Positions 17,124 to 25,834 of a stretch of 64,000 nt of DNA are shown here, piece after piece. The stretch is taken from positions 29,422-93,421 of the forward strand of contig JAFRSW010000020.1 of the NCBI GenBank assembly GCA_017427385.1, read 5' to 3'. The notes under the pieces are model-generated. The model had not been told where the DNA came from. It did not search any database and saw only the letters and a program-made list of their open reading frames with translations. How positions within the stretch are numbered: the first letter of the stretch is position 1; each line of letters starts with the position of its first letter. Position numbers and translations under genes: made by a program. The DNA is from Bacteroidales bacterium (GTDB taxonomy: Bacteria > Bacteroidota > Bacteroidia > Bacteroidales > UBA932).

Positions 17124-17680
17124 TTTATCAACTTTGCTATTGTTTCTACATATAACTTATGCTCGATCTCATGCCCTATGCGGTGCGCTTCTTCCGGGTC
17201 GCTGCCTTCATATTCATAAGCCTTCTGGGCGATGATGCGGCCTCCGTCCAACTCACCGTTCACGTAGTGGATGGTAACACCCAGCACCTTCACCCCGAAT
17301 GCAAGCGCATCCTCCACCGCATGAGCGCCCTTGAAGGCCGGCAGCAGCGAAGGATGGATGTTGATGATGCGCCCCTCGTATGCCTTGAGGAGCACGTCTC
17401 CGATTATGCGCATATACCCCGCCAGGCACACCAGTTCCACTTTTCTGGCATCCAGGAGGCCCGCGATCTCAGTCTCGAAATCCGCCTTGCACGCATAGCT
17501 CTTCGGATTGAATACGAAGGTCTCGATGCCCCTCCGGGCCGCCTTCTCCACCACCGCCGCCCCCGGCTTGTCGCAGACCATCAGCGCGACCCGCGCATCC
17601 AGACGCCCGTCCGAGCACGCATCCGCTATGGCCTCGAAGTTCGAGCCGGTGCCGCTTGCAAATACCGCTAGATTATGCAT
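17120..17680 (-). CDS. purN: Phosphoribosylglycinamide formyltransferase
   Basis: PurN transfers a formyl group from 10-formyl-THF to GAR. The 186-residue protein shows the phosphate-binding GTGSNF motif near the N terminus (residues 10-15), the catalytic [12 protein letters not shown] segment (about 105-116) and the late GELDGG motif with the conserved Asp. The start overlaps the purM 3' end by 13 bp and the stop overlaps purH by 4 bp, indicating translational coupling. Confidence 0.95.
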   Translation of the reverse strand: MHNLAVFASGTGSNFEAIADACSDGRLDARVALMVCDKPGAAVVEKAARRGIETFVFNPKSYACKADFETEIAGLLDARKVELVCLAGYMRIIGDVLLKAYEGRIINIHPSLLPAFKGAHAVEDALAFGVKVLGVTIHYVNGELDGGRIIAQKAYEYEGSDPEEAHRIGHEIEHKLYVETIAKLIK

Positions 17681-18693
17681 ACGCCTTCCTTATCAGTTAC
17701 TTTTCCTATTACGCTCGCCTTTTCGCCTGCGGCTTCGAGGATCGCGATGGCCTTATCGGCCTCTGAGGCATCCAGAACCGCGACCATGCCAATACCCATA
17801 TTGAAGATATTGAACATCTCGCGATGCGGCACTCCACCCCACTTCTCCAACATCCTGAACACCGGCAGAATCTCCCAACTCCCCTCCTGAATCTCCAATC
17901 CCTGCCCCGGCCGCAGCACGCGAGGGATATTCTCGTCGAAGCCGCCTCCGGTGATGTGCGCGACTCCGTGCACATCGCAGTTGCGTATCACCTCGAGCAT
18001 CTGCTTCACATATATCCTGGTGGGCGTGAGGAGCACCTCGCCGAGCCTGCGCCCGCCAAATTCGGGAATCTCATCGAAATAGGAAAGCCCAGCATCGGCC
18101 ACTATCTTGCGCACCAGACTGAAGCCATTGGAATGCACGCCGCTGGAGGCGATGCCCACCAGAACGTCCCCAACCTTCACCTTGGAACCGTCTATAAGTT
18201 TGCTCTTCTCCACCACGCCGGTGGTATAGCCCGCTATGTCGTATTCTCCGTCGGAATACATGCCCGGCATCTCGGCGGTCTCGCCGCCTACGAGGGCGCA
18301 TCCCGCCTGGCGGCATCCTTCCGCCACGCCGGCCACTATGGCCTCGACCTTGGCGGGAACGTTGTGCCCCAGAGCCACATAATCCAGGAAAATCAGGGGT
18401 TCGGCCCCCTGCGCGAGCACATCGTTCACGCACATCGCCACGGCGTCGATGCCTATGGTATCGTGCTTGTCTATCGCGAATGCAATCTTGAGCTTGGTGC
18501 CCACACCGTCGGTTCCGCTCACCAGCACGGGTTCCTTAACTCCGAGGGCGGAGAGGTCGAACATGCCTCCGAAGGAGCCTATGTTGCCCATGGAACCGGT
18601 GCGCGCGGTGGACGCCACGTGCTGCTTGATTCTTCTAACTACTTCATATCCGGCTTCGAGGTTAACGCCGGCGTTTTCGTATGTCTTTGCCAT
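17668..18693 (-). CDS. purM: Phosphoribosylformylglycinamidine cyclo-ligase (AIR synthetase)
   Basis: PurM closes the imidazole ring of FGAM to give AIR. The 341-residue protein has the AIRS N-terminal motif [14 protein letters not shown] (about 59-72), the AEMPGMY segment and the C-terminal [15 protein letters not shown] motif. The length is typical. It begins 1 nt after the purF stop codon region and ends inside purN by 13 bp. Confidence 0.97.
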   Translation of the reverse strand: MAKTYENAGVNLEAGYEVVRRIKQHVASTARTGSMGNIGSFGGMFDLSALGVKEPVLVSGTDGVGTKLKIAFAIDKHDTIGIDAVAMCVNDVLAQGAEPLIFLDYVALGHNVPAKVEAIVAGVAEGCRQAGCALVGGETAEMPGMYSDGEYDIAGYTTGVVEKSKLIDGSKVKVGDVLVGIASSGVHSNGFSLVRKIVADAGLSYFDEIPEFGGRRLGEVLLTPTRIYVKQMLEVIRNCDVHGVAHITGGGFDENIPRVLRPGQGLEIQEGSWEILPVFRMLEKWGGVPHREMFNIFNMGIGMVAVLDASEADKAIAILEAAGEKASVIGKVTDKEGVCII

Positions 18694-18694
18694 A

Positions 18695-20050
18695 TTAGTC
18701 TGTTATTACATCATCGTAGAGTAAAGTCGGATATTCGCCCGTGAAGCAGGCCTGGCAGGGATCCGCGCAGCCGAAAGCGGACTCGCGCGTGGATTCCGGG
18801 CTCAGGTAGCCCAGGGAATCAGCCTCGATGGCCTTGCAGGCCTCCTCCAGGTTGCGCTTCGAGCAGAGCAGCTCTTCTGCAGTGGAGGTGTCCACGCCGT
18901 AATGGCAGGGGAAGCGCATCATGGGGCTGGCGATGCGCACGTGCACCTCCTTGGCCCCGGCGGAACGCAGGAGCTTAACTATCTTGAGGCAGGTAGTGCC
19001 GCGCACGATGGAATCGTCCACCAGAATCACGCGCTTGCCTTCCACTATGCTGCGGACGGGGGAAAGTTTCATCTTCACGCCCAGTTCGCGCATGCTCTGC
19101 ACTGGCTGGATGAAGGTGCGGCCCACGTATTTATGCTTCACCAGACCCATCTCGAAGGGGATTCCGGCCTCCTCGGCATAACCGAAGGCAGCGCTCAGTC
19201 CGGATTCCGGCACTCCCACCACTATGTCGGCTTCCACCGGATTCTCCCGGCACAGGCGTCTGCCCGCTTCCTTGCGGTACGCGTGCACGTTACAGCCGTC
19301 GATGTCGCTGTCCGGACGGGCGAAGTAGATGTATTCCATCGCGCACATGCGATGGCGGGAAAAACGGCTCCAGACGGTACTGTGCATGCCGTTCTTGTCG
19401 AAAGACACAATCTCTCCGGGGTTCACGTCCCGGAGGAACTCCGCACCCATGATCTCGAATGCGCAGGACTCGCTGCCCACCACGTAGCCGTCCCCGAGCT
19501 TGCCTATGCAGAGGGGTTTGATGCCGTATTTGTCCCTGGCGGCATAAACGCGGCTGCGGGTCATGATGATGAAGGAGAATCCTCCCTCCATCATGTTCAG
19601 GGCCTTGACTATGCGGTCGATGCGATCCTCGTTGTAGTTCTTCTTGATGAGGTGTGCGAGAAGTTCGCTGTCGGTGTCGGTCTGGAAGATGGTGCCGTGT
19701 TTCTCGAGATAATCCGCTATCTGCTTGGCATTCACCAGATTACCCTCTCCGGCAACCACGAAGTTGCCGCTCTTGTGACGGAAAAACAGAGGTTCCACGT
19801 TCTCGGGGCCGCCCTTGGATGCATTGGCATACTTCACGCTGCCCACGCCCATGGAGCCCTTCAGCTCACCTACCTCGCCATTGGTGAATATCTCGCTCAG
19901 CAGTCCCTGCCCGCGGTAACGGTAGGATTTGCCGTTTTCGTCGAAGGTGGCTATGCCGCCGCCTTCCTGCCCGCGGTGCTGCAGGTTATGAAGCCCGTAA
20001 TAAATATAGGTGGATGCGTCCTTTACGCCGTAAACTGCAAGTAATCCCAT
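18695..20050 (-). CDS. purF: Amidophosphoribosyltransferase-like PurF lacking the glutaminase nucleophile
   Basis: PurF makes phosphoribosylamine from PRPP and glutamine-derived ammonia, step 1 of purine synthesis. This 451-residue protein is of the Fe-S (Bacillus) type. The PRPP loop [13 protein letters not shown] (341-353) and four candidate cluster cysteines (Cys236, 382, 432, 435) are present. In the Ntn glutaminase domain the initiator Met aligns with the catalytic Cys1. The usual VRYATAG is VKYANAS (about 72-78), and HNGNLVN is GEGNLVN (101-107). No alternative upstream start supplies a Cys, since a stop lies two codons upstream. It may use free ammonia, or be a paralogue of a true PurF elsewhere. 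Confidence 0.88.
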   Translation of the reverse strand: MGLLAVYGVKDASTYIYYGLHNLQHRGQEGGGIATFDENGKSYRYRGQGLLSEIFTNGEVGELKGSMGVGSVKYANASKGGPENVEPLFFRHKSGNFVVAGEGNLVNAKQIADYLEKHGTIFQTDTDSELLAHLIKKNYNEDRIDRIVKALNMMEGGFSFIIMTRSRVYAARDKYGIKPLCIGKLGDGYVVGSESCAFEIMGAEFLRDVNPGEIVSFDKNGMHSTVWSRFSRHRMCAMEYIYFARPDSDIDGCNVHAYRKEAGRRLCRENPVEADIVVGVPESGLSAAFGYAEEAGIPFEMGLVKHKYVGRTFIQPVQSMRELGVKMKLSPVRSIVEGKRVILVDDSIVRGTTCLKIVKLLRSAGAKEVHVRIASPMMRFPCHYGVDTSTAEELLCSKRNLEEACKAIEADSLGYLSPESTRESAFGCADPCQACFTGEYPTLLYDDVITD

Positions 20051-20053
20051 TTT

Positions 20054-20776
20054 CTAATGAATATCAAGTTTTTCAAGTCTGTCCAAAACGGTTTGATAGG
20101 ATGCGACAACGTCGCTGAGATCCAGGCGGAAACGGTCCTTGCCGAGCCTCTCCCCCGTTGCCTCGTCCCAGAGGCGGCAGGTGTCGGGGCTGATCTCGTC
20201 CGAAAGGATGAGTTCGCCGTTGTCCGAGGCATGGCCGAACTCGAGTTTCATGTCCACCAGTTCGATTCCAATGCTGTGGAAGAGTGCCTCCAGCAGGCTT
20301 CCGGCCTTACGTGCCACGGCCATCATGATATCGATCTCATCGTAGGTGGCAAGCCCGAGGGCCACTGCGTGGTGCTTGTTGATGATAGGATCTTCCAGGT
20401 CGTCGTTGTTGTACACCAGATCCACGATGGTATTGCCGGGGCAGAAGCCATCCTCCACTCCCAGGCGCGTGGCCAGGTCGCCGGCGATGCGCTTGCGCCA
20501 GAAGACCTCTATGGGGATGATTTCGATCTTGCGGCAGAGCTGGTCGCGCTCCCCTACCTGCTCCAGGAAGTGGGTGCGGACACCGTTCTTGTTCAGGTAT
20601 CCCAGCAGGATGGCCGAAATACGGTTGTTCAGCACCCCTTTCCCGTCGAAGCGGGCGCGCTTGATGCTGTTGTAGGCAAGGGTCACATCCTTATATCGGA
20701 AGATGACCTTATCGGGATCTTCGGTCGCGAAAACCTGTTTTTCGTTACCGTCGAAAAGAAGTTGTTTTTTATCCAT
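20054..20776 (-). CDS. purC: SAICAR synthetase (first-type, downstream of purL)
   Basis: PurC ligates aspartate to CAIR. The 240-residue protein has the family motifs KGVLNNRIS, the IRTHFLE-type segment (VRTHFLEQ), DMKLEFG and DEISPDTCRLWD (about residues 190-201), followed by KDRFRLD. The loop usually reading EVVVRN is EVFWRKR, a modest change. The start at 20776 (MDKKQLLFDG) overlaps the purL 3' end by 8 bp. A longer start ten codons earlier would lie deeper in purL. It is one of two PurC proteins in this operon. Confidence 0.92.
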   Translation of the reverse strand: MDKKQLLFDGNEKQVFATEDPDKVIFRYKDVTLAYNSIKRARFDGKGVLNNRISAILLGYLNKNGVRTHFLEQVGERDQLCRKIEIIPIEVFWRKRIAGDLATRLGVEDGFCPGNTIVDLVYNNDDLEDPIINKHHAVALGLATYDEIDIMMAVARKAGSLLEALFHSIGIELVDMKLEFGHASDNGELILSDEISPDTCRLWDEATGERLGKDRFRLDLSDVVASYQTVLDRLEKLDIH

Positions 20777-23700
20777 TGTTTCTGAAATAGTTGACTGCGT
20801 TTTCAAATATGGGCTGGCGGCACTCCCCTGCTATGTTCTTGAACAGATTCCCCTCGTAGCGCTCGCTGTGCCCCATCTTGCCGAGTATGTGCCCGTCCGG
20901 GCTGAGGATGCCCTCGATGCCGTAGGACGATCCGTTGGGATTGTCGATGTAACGGAAGGCCACCTGGCCGTTCTCGAACAGCTCCCTGGCCAGTTTCTCG
21001 TTCACCACGAACTTGCCCTCGCCATGGCTGAAAGCTATCGAATGCCTGTCTCCCAGCCTAAAGGAAGACAGCCATGGTGAATTCACGGATGCAACTTCGG
21101 TGGTGGCGATGAGGGATATGTGGCGGTTGATGTCGTTGCGGAACAGTGTCGGGGAATCCGGGGTGACGCAGCCGGTCTTGCCATATGGCAACAGGCCGCT
21201 CTTCACCAGGGCCTGGAAGCCGTTGCATATGCCAAGGATCAGCCCTCCGCGGGCCTGCAGGGCCGCTATCGCCGCGGATATCTTGGCATTATTGATGACG
21301 TCGGCAATGAATTTTCCGCTGCCGTCGGGCTCATCGCCGGACGAGAATCCGCCGCAGAATGCCAGGATGTGACATTCGTCGATCCTGCGTGCCAGACTGT
21401 CGATGGAGTCGAGGACGTCCTGGGGATGGAGGTTGCGGAAGATGAAGGGCCGGACTTCGGCGCCTGCCTTCCTGAATGCCTTGGCTGTGTCGTAGTCGCA
21501 GTTCGTGCCCGGGAACACCGGTAGACAGACAATGACTGCGTCCTTGTCTGTCATTGTCTGTAGGGGGCTCTGCCCCCTAGAATACCCCCGCGGCTCCCGG
21601 ACTTCGGACATCGCTCGAGCGATGTCCCGTCCTCCGCCGTGCGTGCTGAGGCACGCATTACCCTGCCCTTTGCCCGGCGCGGATGGCCTCGTGGGAGCGT
21701 CCTGGTCAGTCGCCTCCACGCGCGGAGGATATAATTTCCAATAGCGAGATTCGTACGCCTTTTCCAGGGCATCGAGAGCCATATTGACTCCGTTGATGCA
21801 GATGCCCATCTCGGCAACGGTGCCAAGAAGTTCGGCAGCCGGGAAATCCAGCTCGCCGGCAGCCTCGACCAAAACGGAACCGTATCCAAGCGAGAAAAGA
21901 TCCCTCTCGGAAACGTTCACCTTCACTCCCAGGGCATTGCCCATCGCCATCTTCACCAGACCTTCAGCCACGCCGCCGTAGGAAAGCGACCACGCGGAAA
22001 CTATCTTCCCTTCGAGCACCTGGCTGCGGATGAAACTCCAGTTGGCCTTGAGGGCGTCGGTATCAGGCATCCAATTCTTGAGCGGAGTATGCCGGATCAG
22101 GTATATCCTGTTGCCAGGGGCCTTGAATTCGGGAGATATGACCTCGCCCGCATCCACGGTAGTGATGCCGAAGGCCACGAGGGTGGGCGGCACGTGTATG
22201 TGCTCGAAGGTGCCGGACATGGAGTCCTTGCCTCCGATGGACGGAAGGCCGAGGGCGTCCTGCATCTTCAGGGCGCCGAGCAGGGCGCTGAAAGGCTTGC
22301 CCCAAGTGTGGGAATCCTTGGTCATGCGCTCGAAGTATTCCTGATACGAGAAGCGCATTCGGCTCCAGTCGGCACCCGAGCAGGCCACCTTTGTGCAGGC
22401 CTCCACCACTGCGTAAGCTGCTGAATGATAGGGGCTCCAGAGGGCGATGTCGGGGTTGTAGCCGAAGGCCATCACGCTTGCGGTATCGGTGTAGCCGACC
22501 ACAGGCAGCTTCTGCACCGAAACCTGGGTCTCCGTCATCTGGCGCTTTCCGCCGAAAGGCATGAGCACCGTGGAACGTCCGATGGTGGAGTCGAACATCT
22601 CGATCAAGCCCTTCTGGGATGCCACGTTGGGGGATGACATGGTGGCGAGCATCTTTTCCTCTAGGCCTATGCCTTTGGGCTCGCGCACGAAGGGATCCTT
22701 CTCCTCAACAGCGGCGATGGCGGCCTTGGCATAATGCTTCGCGCCGGCACTGTCGATGAACTCGCGGGAAAGGTCGCAGACCAGCTCCCCGCCGTTCCAC
22801 ATGCGCATCCTGCCACGGTCGGTGACATCCGCCACATGAGTTACTTCTATGTTGTCGGCCGAGCAGAGGGCGCAGAAGGCGTCTACATCCTTCGCCTCGA
22901 CCACGACGGCCATCCTTTCCTGGGATTCGCTGATGGCAAGTTCGGTAGCGTTCAGGCCGGCGTACTTGGCAGGCACACGGTCCAGCCAGATGTCCAGGCC
23001 GCCGGCGAGTTCGCCTATGGCCACGCTCACGCCGCCAGCTCCGAAGTCGTTGCTCTTCTTGATGAGGCGCGTGACCTCCGGACGGCGGAAAAGCCTCTGC
23101 AGCTGGCGCTCTTCGGGGGCATTACCCTTCTGCACCTCGCTGCCGCAGGTCTCCAGCGAACTTTCGGTGTGTTCCTTGGAAGAGCCTGTGGCTCCGCCGA
23201 TTCCGTCCCTGCCGGTGCGGCCGCCGAGCAGCAGCACCACATCGCCGGGAGCCGGGCTCTCGCGGCGCACGTCGGAAGCTTTGACGGCTCCCACTACGGC
23301 ACCTATCTCCATGCGTTTGGCAGTGTAGCCATCGGCGTAGATTTCCCGCACGTGGGTGGTTGCAAGGCCTATCTGGTTACCGTAGCTGGAGTATCCTCCC
23401 GCAGCCTTGCGGCTGATCATGCGCTGGGGAAGTTTGCCGGGAATCGTATCCGCCACGCTGGCGGTGATGTCCCCCGCTCCGGTCACGCGCATGGCCTGAT
23501 AGACGTAGGCACGGCCGGAAAGAGGGTCGCGTATTGCGCCTCCGAGGCAGGTGGCGGCTCCGCCGAAAGGTTCGATTTCGGTGGGATGGTTATGGGTTTC
23601 GTTCTTGAACTGCAGCAGCCACTTCTCGGGCTTGCCGTCCACGGTGGCGTTGATGAATATGCTGCAGGCGTTGTTCTCTTCGCTCTGCTCCTGGTCGTCC

Positions 23701-24548
23701 AGCTTGCCGTTGGCCTTCAGCCAGCGGGCGCCGATGGTTGCGAGTTCCATAAGGCAGAAAGGCTTCTCTACCCTGCCAAGTTTCTCGCGCATGGCGCCGA
23801 ACCTGCCCAGGCTCTCCTCCAGTTCGGGTTTCAGGAAGGAATCGTCGATGGTGATTTCTTCGATTTCGGAGGTGAAGGTGGTGTGGCGGCAGTGGTCGCT
23901 CCAGTAGGTATCCAGGATGCGAAGCTCGGTCTCGAACGGATCGCGGCCCTCGGCCTTGAAATAACGCACGACCTCGCGGAGGTCGTCGGTGTTCATGGCC
24001 AGCCCGTGGTCCTTGCAGAAGGCGGCGAATTCGCTTTCGGGCATCTGCGTGAAGCCGGTGAGGTCCTCGAGCGGCTTCACATCCGCCTGCTCGTTCTCCT
24101 TCAGCACGGAGAGGTCCTTACGGCGGCATTCCACAGGGTTGATGTAGTAGTGGGCTATCCTGTCCAGGTCGGCCTGGGGAAGGCTGTCGTCGAATATCAG
24201 CAGGCGCGAGCTTTTGATGCGGATGTCTGCCTTGGGGTCGATCAGGTGCACGCAGTCCACGGCGGACGATGCTCTCTGGTCGAACTGGCCGGGGATGTAT
24301 TCCACAGCCAGGTATTTCTTTCCGCAGAGGTCGATGGAGTCCGTCACAGTGTCGGTCACCGTCTCGCCGAATACGCTGTAGCGGCACTTCTCCACCAGGG
24401 AGTCGGAAAAGCCGAACAGGTCGTAGACGTTCAGCAGCCGGAGCGACTTGATATCTATGGACAGATTCTCGGCAAGTTCAGCGCGCAGGCTCTCCGCCTC
24501 AACGCTGAACGCTTTCTTTTTCTCTACGAATAAACGCTTGTTGCTCAT
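20769..24548 (-). CDS. purL: FGAM synthase (large, glutaminase-fused PurL) with a repeat-derived insertion
   Basis: PurL converts FGAR to FGAM with ATP and glutamine. The 1259-residue product is the large single-chain type: N-terminal PurS-like region, two AIRS-type halves (GGRTGRDGIGGATGSS; later IGGKDSMSG) and a C-terminal class I glutaminase with the nucleophile GICNGFQ and FSHGEGKF. Between the second synthetase half and the glutaminase (about residues 940-1000) there is an in-frame, low-complexity stretch encoded by palindromic repeat DNA (21551-21720), with odd peptide content unlike either domain. The start at 24548 is preferred over a frame extension of seven codons. Confidence 0.96.
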   Translation of the reverse strand: MSNKRLFVEKKKAFSVEAESLRAELAENLSIDIKSLRLLNVYDLFGFSDSLVEKCRYSVFGETVTDTVTDSIDLCGKKYLAVEYIPGQFDQRASSAVDCVHLIDPKADIRIKSSRLLIFDDSLPQADLDRIAHYYINPVECRRKDLSVLKENEQADVKPLEDLTGFTQMPESEFAAFCKDHGLAMNTDDLREVVRYFKAEGRDPFETELRILDTYWSDHCRHTTFTSEIEEITIDDSFLKPELEESLGRFGAMREKLGRVEKPFCLMELATIGARWLKANGKLDDQEQSEENNACSIFINATVDGKPEKWLLQFKNETHNHPTEIEPFGGAATCLGGAIRDPLSGRAYVYQAMRVTGAGDITASVADTIPGKLPQRMISRKAAGGYSSYGNQIGLATTHVREIYADGYTAKRMEIGAVVGAVKASDVRRESPAPGDVVLLLGGRTGRDGIGGATGSSKEHTESSLETCGSEVQKGNAPEERQLQRLFRRPEVTRLIKKSNDFGAGGVSVAIGELAGGLDIWLDRVPAKYAGLNATELAISESQERMAVVVEAKDVDAFCALCSADNIEVTHVADVTDRGRMRMWNGGELVCDLSREFIDSAGAKHYAKAAIAAVEEKDPFVREPKGIGLEEKMLATMSSPNVASQKGLIEMFDSTIGRSTVLMPFGGKRQMTETQVSVQKLPVVGYTDTASVMAFGYNPDIALWSPYHSAAYAVVEACTKVACSGADWSRMRFSYQEYFERMTKDSHTWGKPFSALLGALKMQDALGLPSIGGKDSMSGTFEHIHVPPTLVAFGITTVDAGEVISPEFKAPGNRIYLIRHTPLKNWMPDTDALKANWSFIRSQVLEGKIVSAWSLSYGGVAEGLVKMAMGNALGVKVNVSERDLFSLGYGSVLVEAAGELDFPAAELLGTVAEMGICINGVNMALDALEKAYESRYWKLYPPRVEATDQDAPTRPSAPGKGQGNACLSTHGGGRDIARAMSEVREPRGYSRGQSPLQTMTDKDAVIVCLPVFPGTNCDYDTAKAFRKAGAEVRPFIFRNLHPQDVLDSIDSLARRIDECHILAFCGGFSSGDEPDGSGKFIADVINNAKISAAIAALQARGGLILGICNGFQALVKSGLLPYGKTGCVTPDSPTLFRNDINRHISLIATTEVASVNSPWLSSFRLGDRHSIAFSHGEGKFVVNEKLARELFENGQVAFRYIDNPNGSSYGIEGILSPDGHILGKMGHSERYEGNLFKNIAGECRQPIFENAVNYFRNNG
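21561..21720 (-). repeat. Palindromic dispersed repeat inserted in frame within purL
   Basis: Read on the plus strand it starts with a perfect TAGGGGGC/GCCCCCTA inverted repeat around TCT (21561-21579), then AATACCCCCGC, then a second palindrome GGACATCGCT/AGCGATGTCC (about 21606-21627) and a GTGCGTGC/GCACGC pair (about 21639-21656). The first part matches the core beside tRNA-His at 10985. It adds roughly 50 codons to purL without breaking the frame. Confidence 0.7.
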
Positions 24549-24561
24549 ATCATTAAATTGT

Positions 24562-24592
24562 ATGCCCACCGGCGCAGTTGCGGGGTGGGCAT
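24562..24592 (-). promoter_or_regulatory. Intercistronic hairpin between purE and purL
   Basis: The 50-nt spacer between the purE stop and the purL start holds a perfect 9-bp inverted repeat, ATGCCCACC with GGTGGGCAT (24562-24570 and 24584-24592), around a 13-nt loop. It is not followed by a T run on the coding strand, so it is more likely an mRNA stability or processing element than a terminator. Confidence 0.5.
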
Positions 24593-24598
24593 TCAGGG

Positions 24599-25069
24599 TT
24601 AGATTACAGTATTCAGGACCTTGTCGCTCTGCTGTTTGCGGAATTCCTGCAGTTTTGCAGAGAGGCCCTCGTCCCCCAGGGCCAGTATGCTAACTGCGTA
24701 CAGTGCGGCATTTTTGGCTCCGTCTATGGCCATCGTGGCCACCGGTATGCCGGAGGGCATCTGCACTATGGACAGGAGGGAGTCCAGCCCATTCAGCGCC
24801 TTGCTCTTTACGGGCACTCCGATGACAGGGATAGTCGTTAGGGCGGCAATCACTCCGGGCAGATGCGCCGCTCCGCCGGCTCCGGCAATGATAATGTCGA
24901 AACCATTATCCTTCGCCGCCTTCACATAATCGGCCAGGGGGCCGGGATTCCGGTGTGCGCTTAAGACCTTCTTTTCGTAAGGGATGCCGAATTCTTCCAG
25001 GGTGGTGCACGCCGGGGCCATCACGTCCCAGTCGCTCGCGCTGCCCATGATTACTGCTACTTTGCTCAT
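24599..25069 (-). CDS. purE: N5-carboxyaminoimidazole ribonucleotide mutase (class I PurE)
   Basis: PurE forms CAIR. The 156-residue protein has the GSASDWDV motif (residues 9-16), the catalytic SAHRNP segment (about 41-46, Thr of the usual SAHRTP replaced by Asn) and [10 protein letters not shown] (about 67-76). These features are those of class I, which normally works with PurK; no purK is in the operon, so PurK must be elsewhere or be bypassed. The stop overlaps nothing downstream and the start overlaps purC2 by 4 bp. Confidence 0.95.
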   Translation of the reverse strand: MSKVAVIMGSASDWDVMAPACTTLEEFGIPYEKKVLSAHRNPGPLADYVKAAKDNGFDIIIAGAGGAAHLPGVIAALTTIPVIGVPVKSKALNGLDSLLSIVQMPSGIPVATMAIDGAKNAALYAVSILALGDEGLSAKLQEFRKQQSDKVLNTVI

Positions 25070-25746
25070 GCGAAGAAAAGTTTTGATAAGGTCATTGGAT
25101 CTATATACTCCCCATCCTTGTAAACACGCATGTTGCCGGATGCGATCTCATCTATCAGCATAACCTTGCCATCCGAATCATATCCGAACTCGAACTTGAT
25201 GTCGTATAGCACCAGGCCCTTGGCCTTCAGGTCGTCCGCCACCACCTTGGTTATGCGCTGTGTCATCTCTTTGATGGCATCGTACTGCTCGTCCGTCATG
25301 ATGCCGAGGACGATCAGGCCGTCCTTGGTCACGAGAGGATCACCCTTGGCGTCGTTCTTGAAAGTCATCTCCACGTAGGCGGGAAGGTCGGTGCCGGGTT
25401 CTATATACTCTCCGTAACGCTTGATGAAACTGCCTACAGCCTTGTGACGGCAGATTACCTCCAGTCCGTGTCCGAACACTTTAGCAGGTAAAACCTCCAT
25501 CGTGGTATCTTTCAGATTTGCACTCACATAGTGGGTACGGATACCTGCGGCATTGAGTTTCTCAAAGAAATAAATGCTCATTCTGAGATTCACGTCTCCC
25601 ACGCCTTCGATGGTGAGACCGATGGAGTTTTCGCCGGGATCGAACACACCGTCCTTACCGGTGCAATCATCTTTGAACTTGAGAAGATAATGACCGTTGT
25701 CGAGAGCAAAAACGTTTTTCGTCTTGCCTGTGTAAACTAGCTTCAT
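25066..25746 (-). CDS. purC: SAICAR synthetase-like protein (divergent, operon leader)
   Basis: This 226-residue protein belongs to the SAICAR synthetase superfamily, but to a branch different from the PurC downstream of purL. It starts [12 protein letters not shown], has [18 protein letters not shown] (about 18-35), a GIRTHYVS segment and [26 protein letters not shown] instead of the canonical DEISPDTCR. Whether it makes SAICAR or acts on a related substrate is not evident. The start at 25746 follows the -7 box by about 39 nt. It is the first gene of the purine operon and ends with a 4-bp overlap with purE. Confidence 0.85.
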   Translation of the reverse strand: MKLVYTGKTKNVFALDNGHYLLKFKDDCTGKDGVFDPGENSIGLTIEGVGDVNLRMSIYFFEKLNAAGIRTHYVSANLKDTTMEVLPAKVFGHGLEVICRHKAVGSFIKRYGEYIEPGTDLPAYVEMTFKNDAKGDPLVTKDGLIVLGIMTDEQYDAIKEMTQRITKVVADDLKAKGLVLYDIKFEFGYDSDGKVMLIDEIASGNMRVYKDGEYIDPMTLSKLFFA

Positions 25747-25785
25747 ATAATAATAGATGTATAGAATCCTACCAACAACGGGATA

Positions 25786-25793
25786 CAAATTTA
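25786..25793 (-). promoter_or_regulatory. -7 box (TAAATTTG) of the purine operon
   Basis: The minus strand reads TAAATTTG, a consensus match about 39 nt before the first purine gene. It is the only clear box upstream of the ten-gene cluster and lies 12 bp from the opposing promoter of the WG-repeat gene. No recognisable purine riboswitch is seen in the short leader. Confidence 0.6.
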
Positions 25794-25805
25794 CAGTTTT
25801 ATTCG

Positions 25806-25813
25806 TATTTTTG
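25806..25813 (+). promoter_or_regulatory. -7 box (TATTTTTG) of the WG-repeat gene
   Basis: TATTTTTG matches TAnnTTTG and precedes the ATG at 25835 by 21 nt, giving a short leader. Confidence 0.55.
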
Positions 25814-25834
25814 AAAGCATTATTCCTACGACTT

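Noticed and set aside
15234-17219. Long plus-strand open frame opposite purH and purD
   Set aside because: It mirrors the purH and purD reading frames, has no family motif, and no promoter box precedes it.
22734-24533. Long plus-strand open frame opposite purL
   Set aside because: Antisense shadow of purL. The translation is Val/Ala/Gly/His-rich without any recognisable domain.
25066-25746. A purine riboswitch in the leader of the purine operon
   Set aside because: The leader between the -7 box and the first start codon is only about 35-40 nt and shows no conserved purine aptamer junction.
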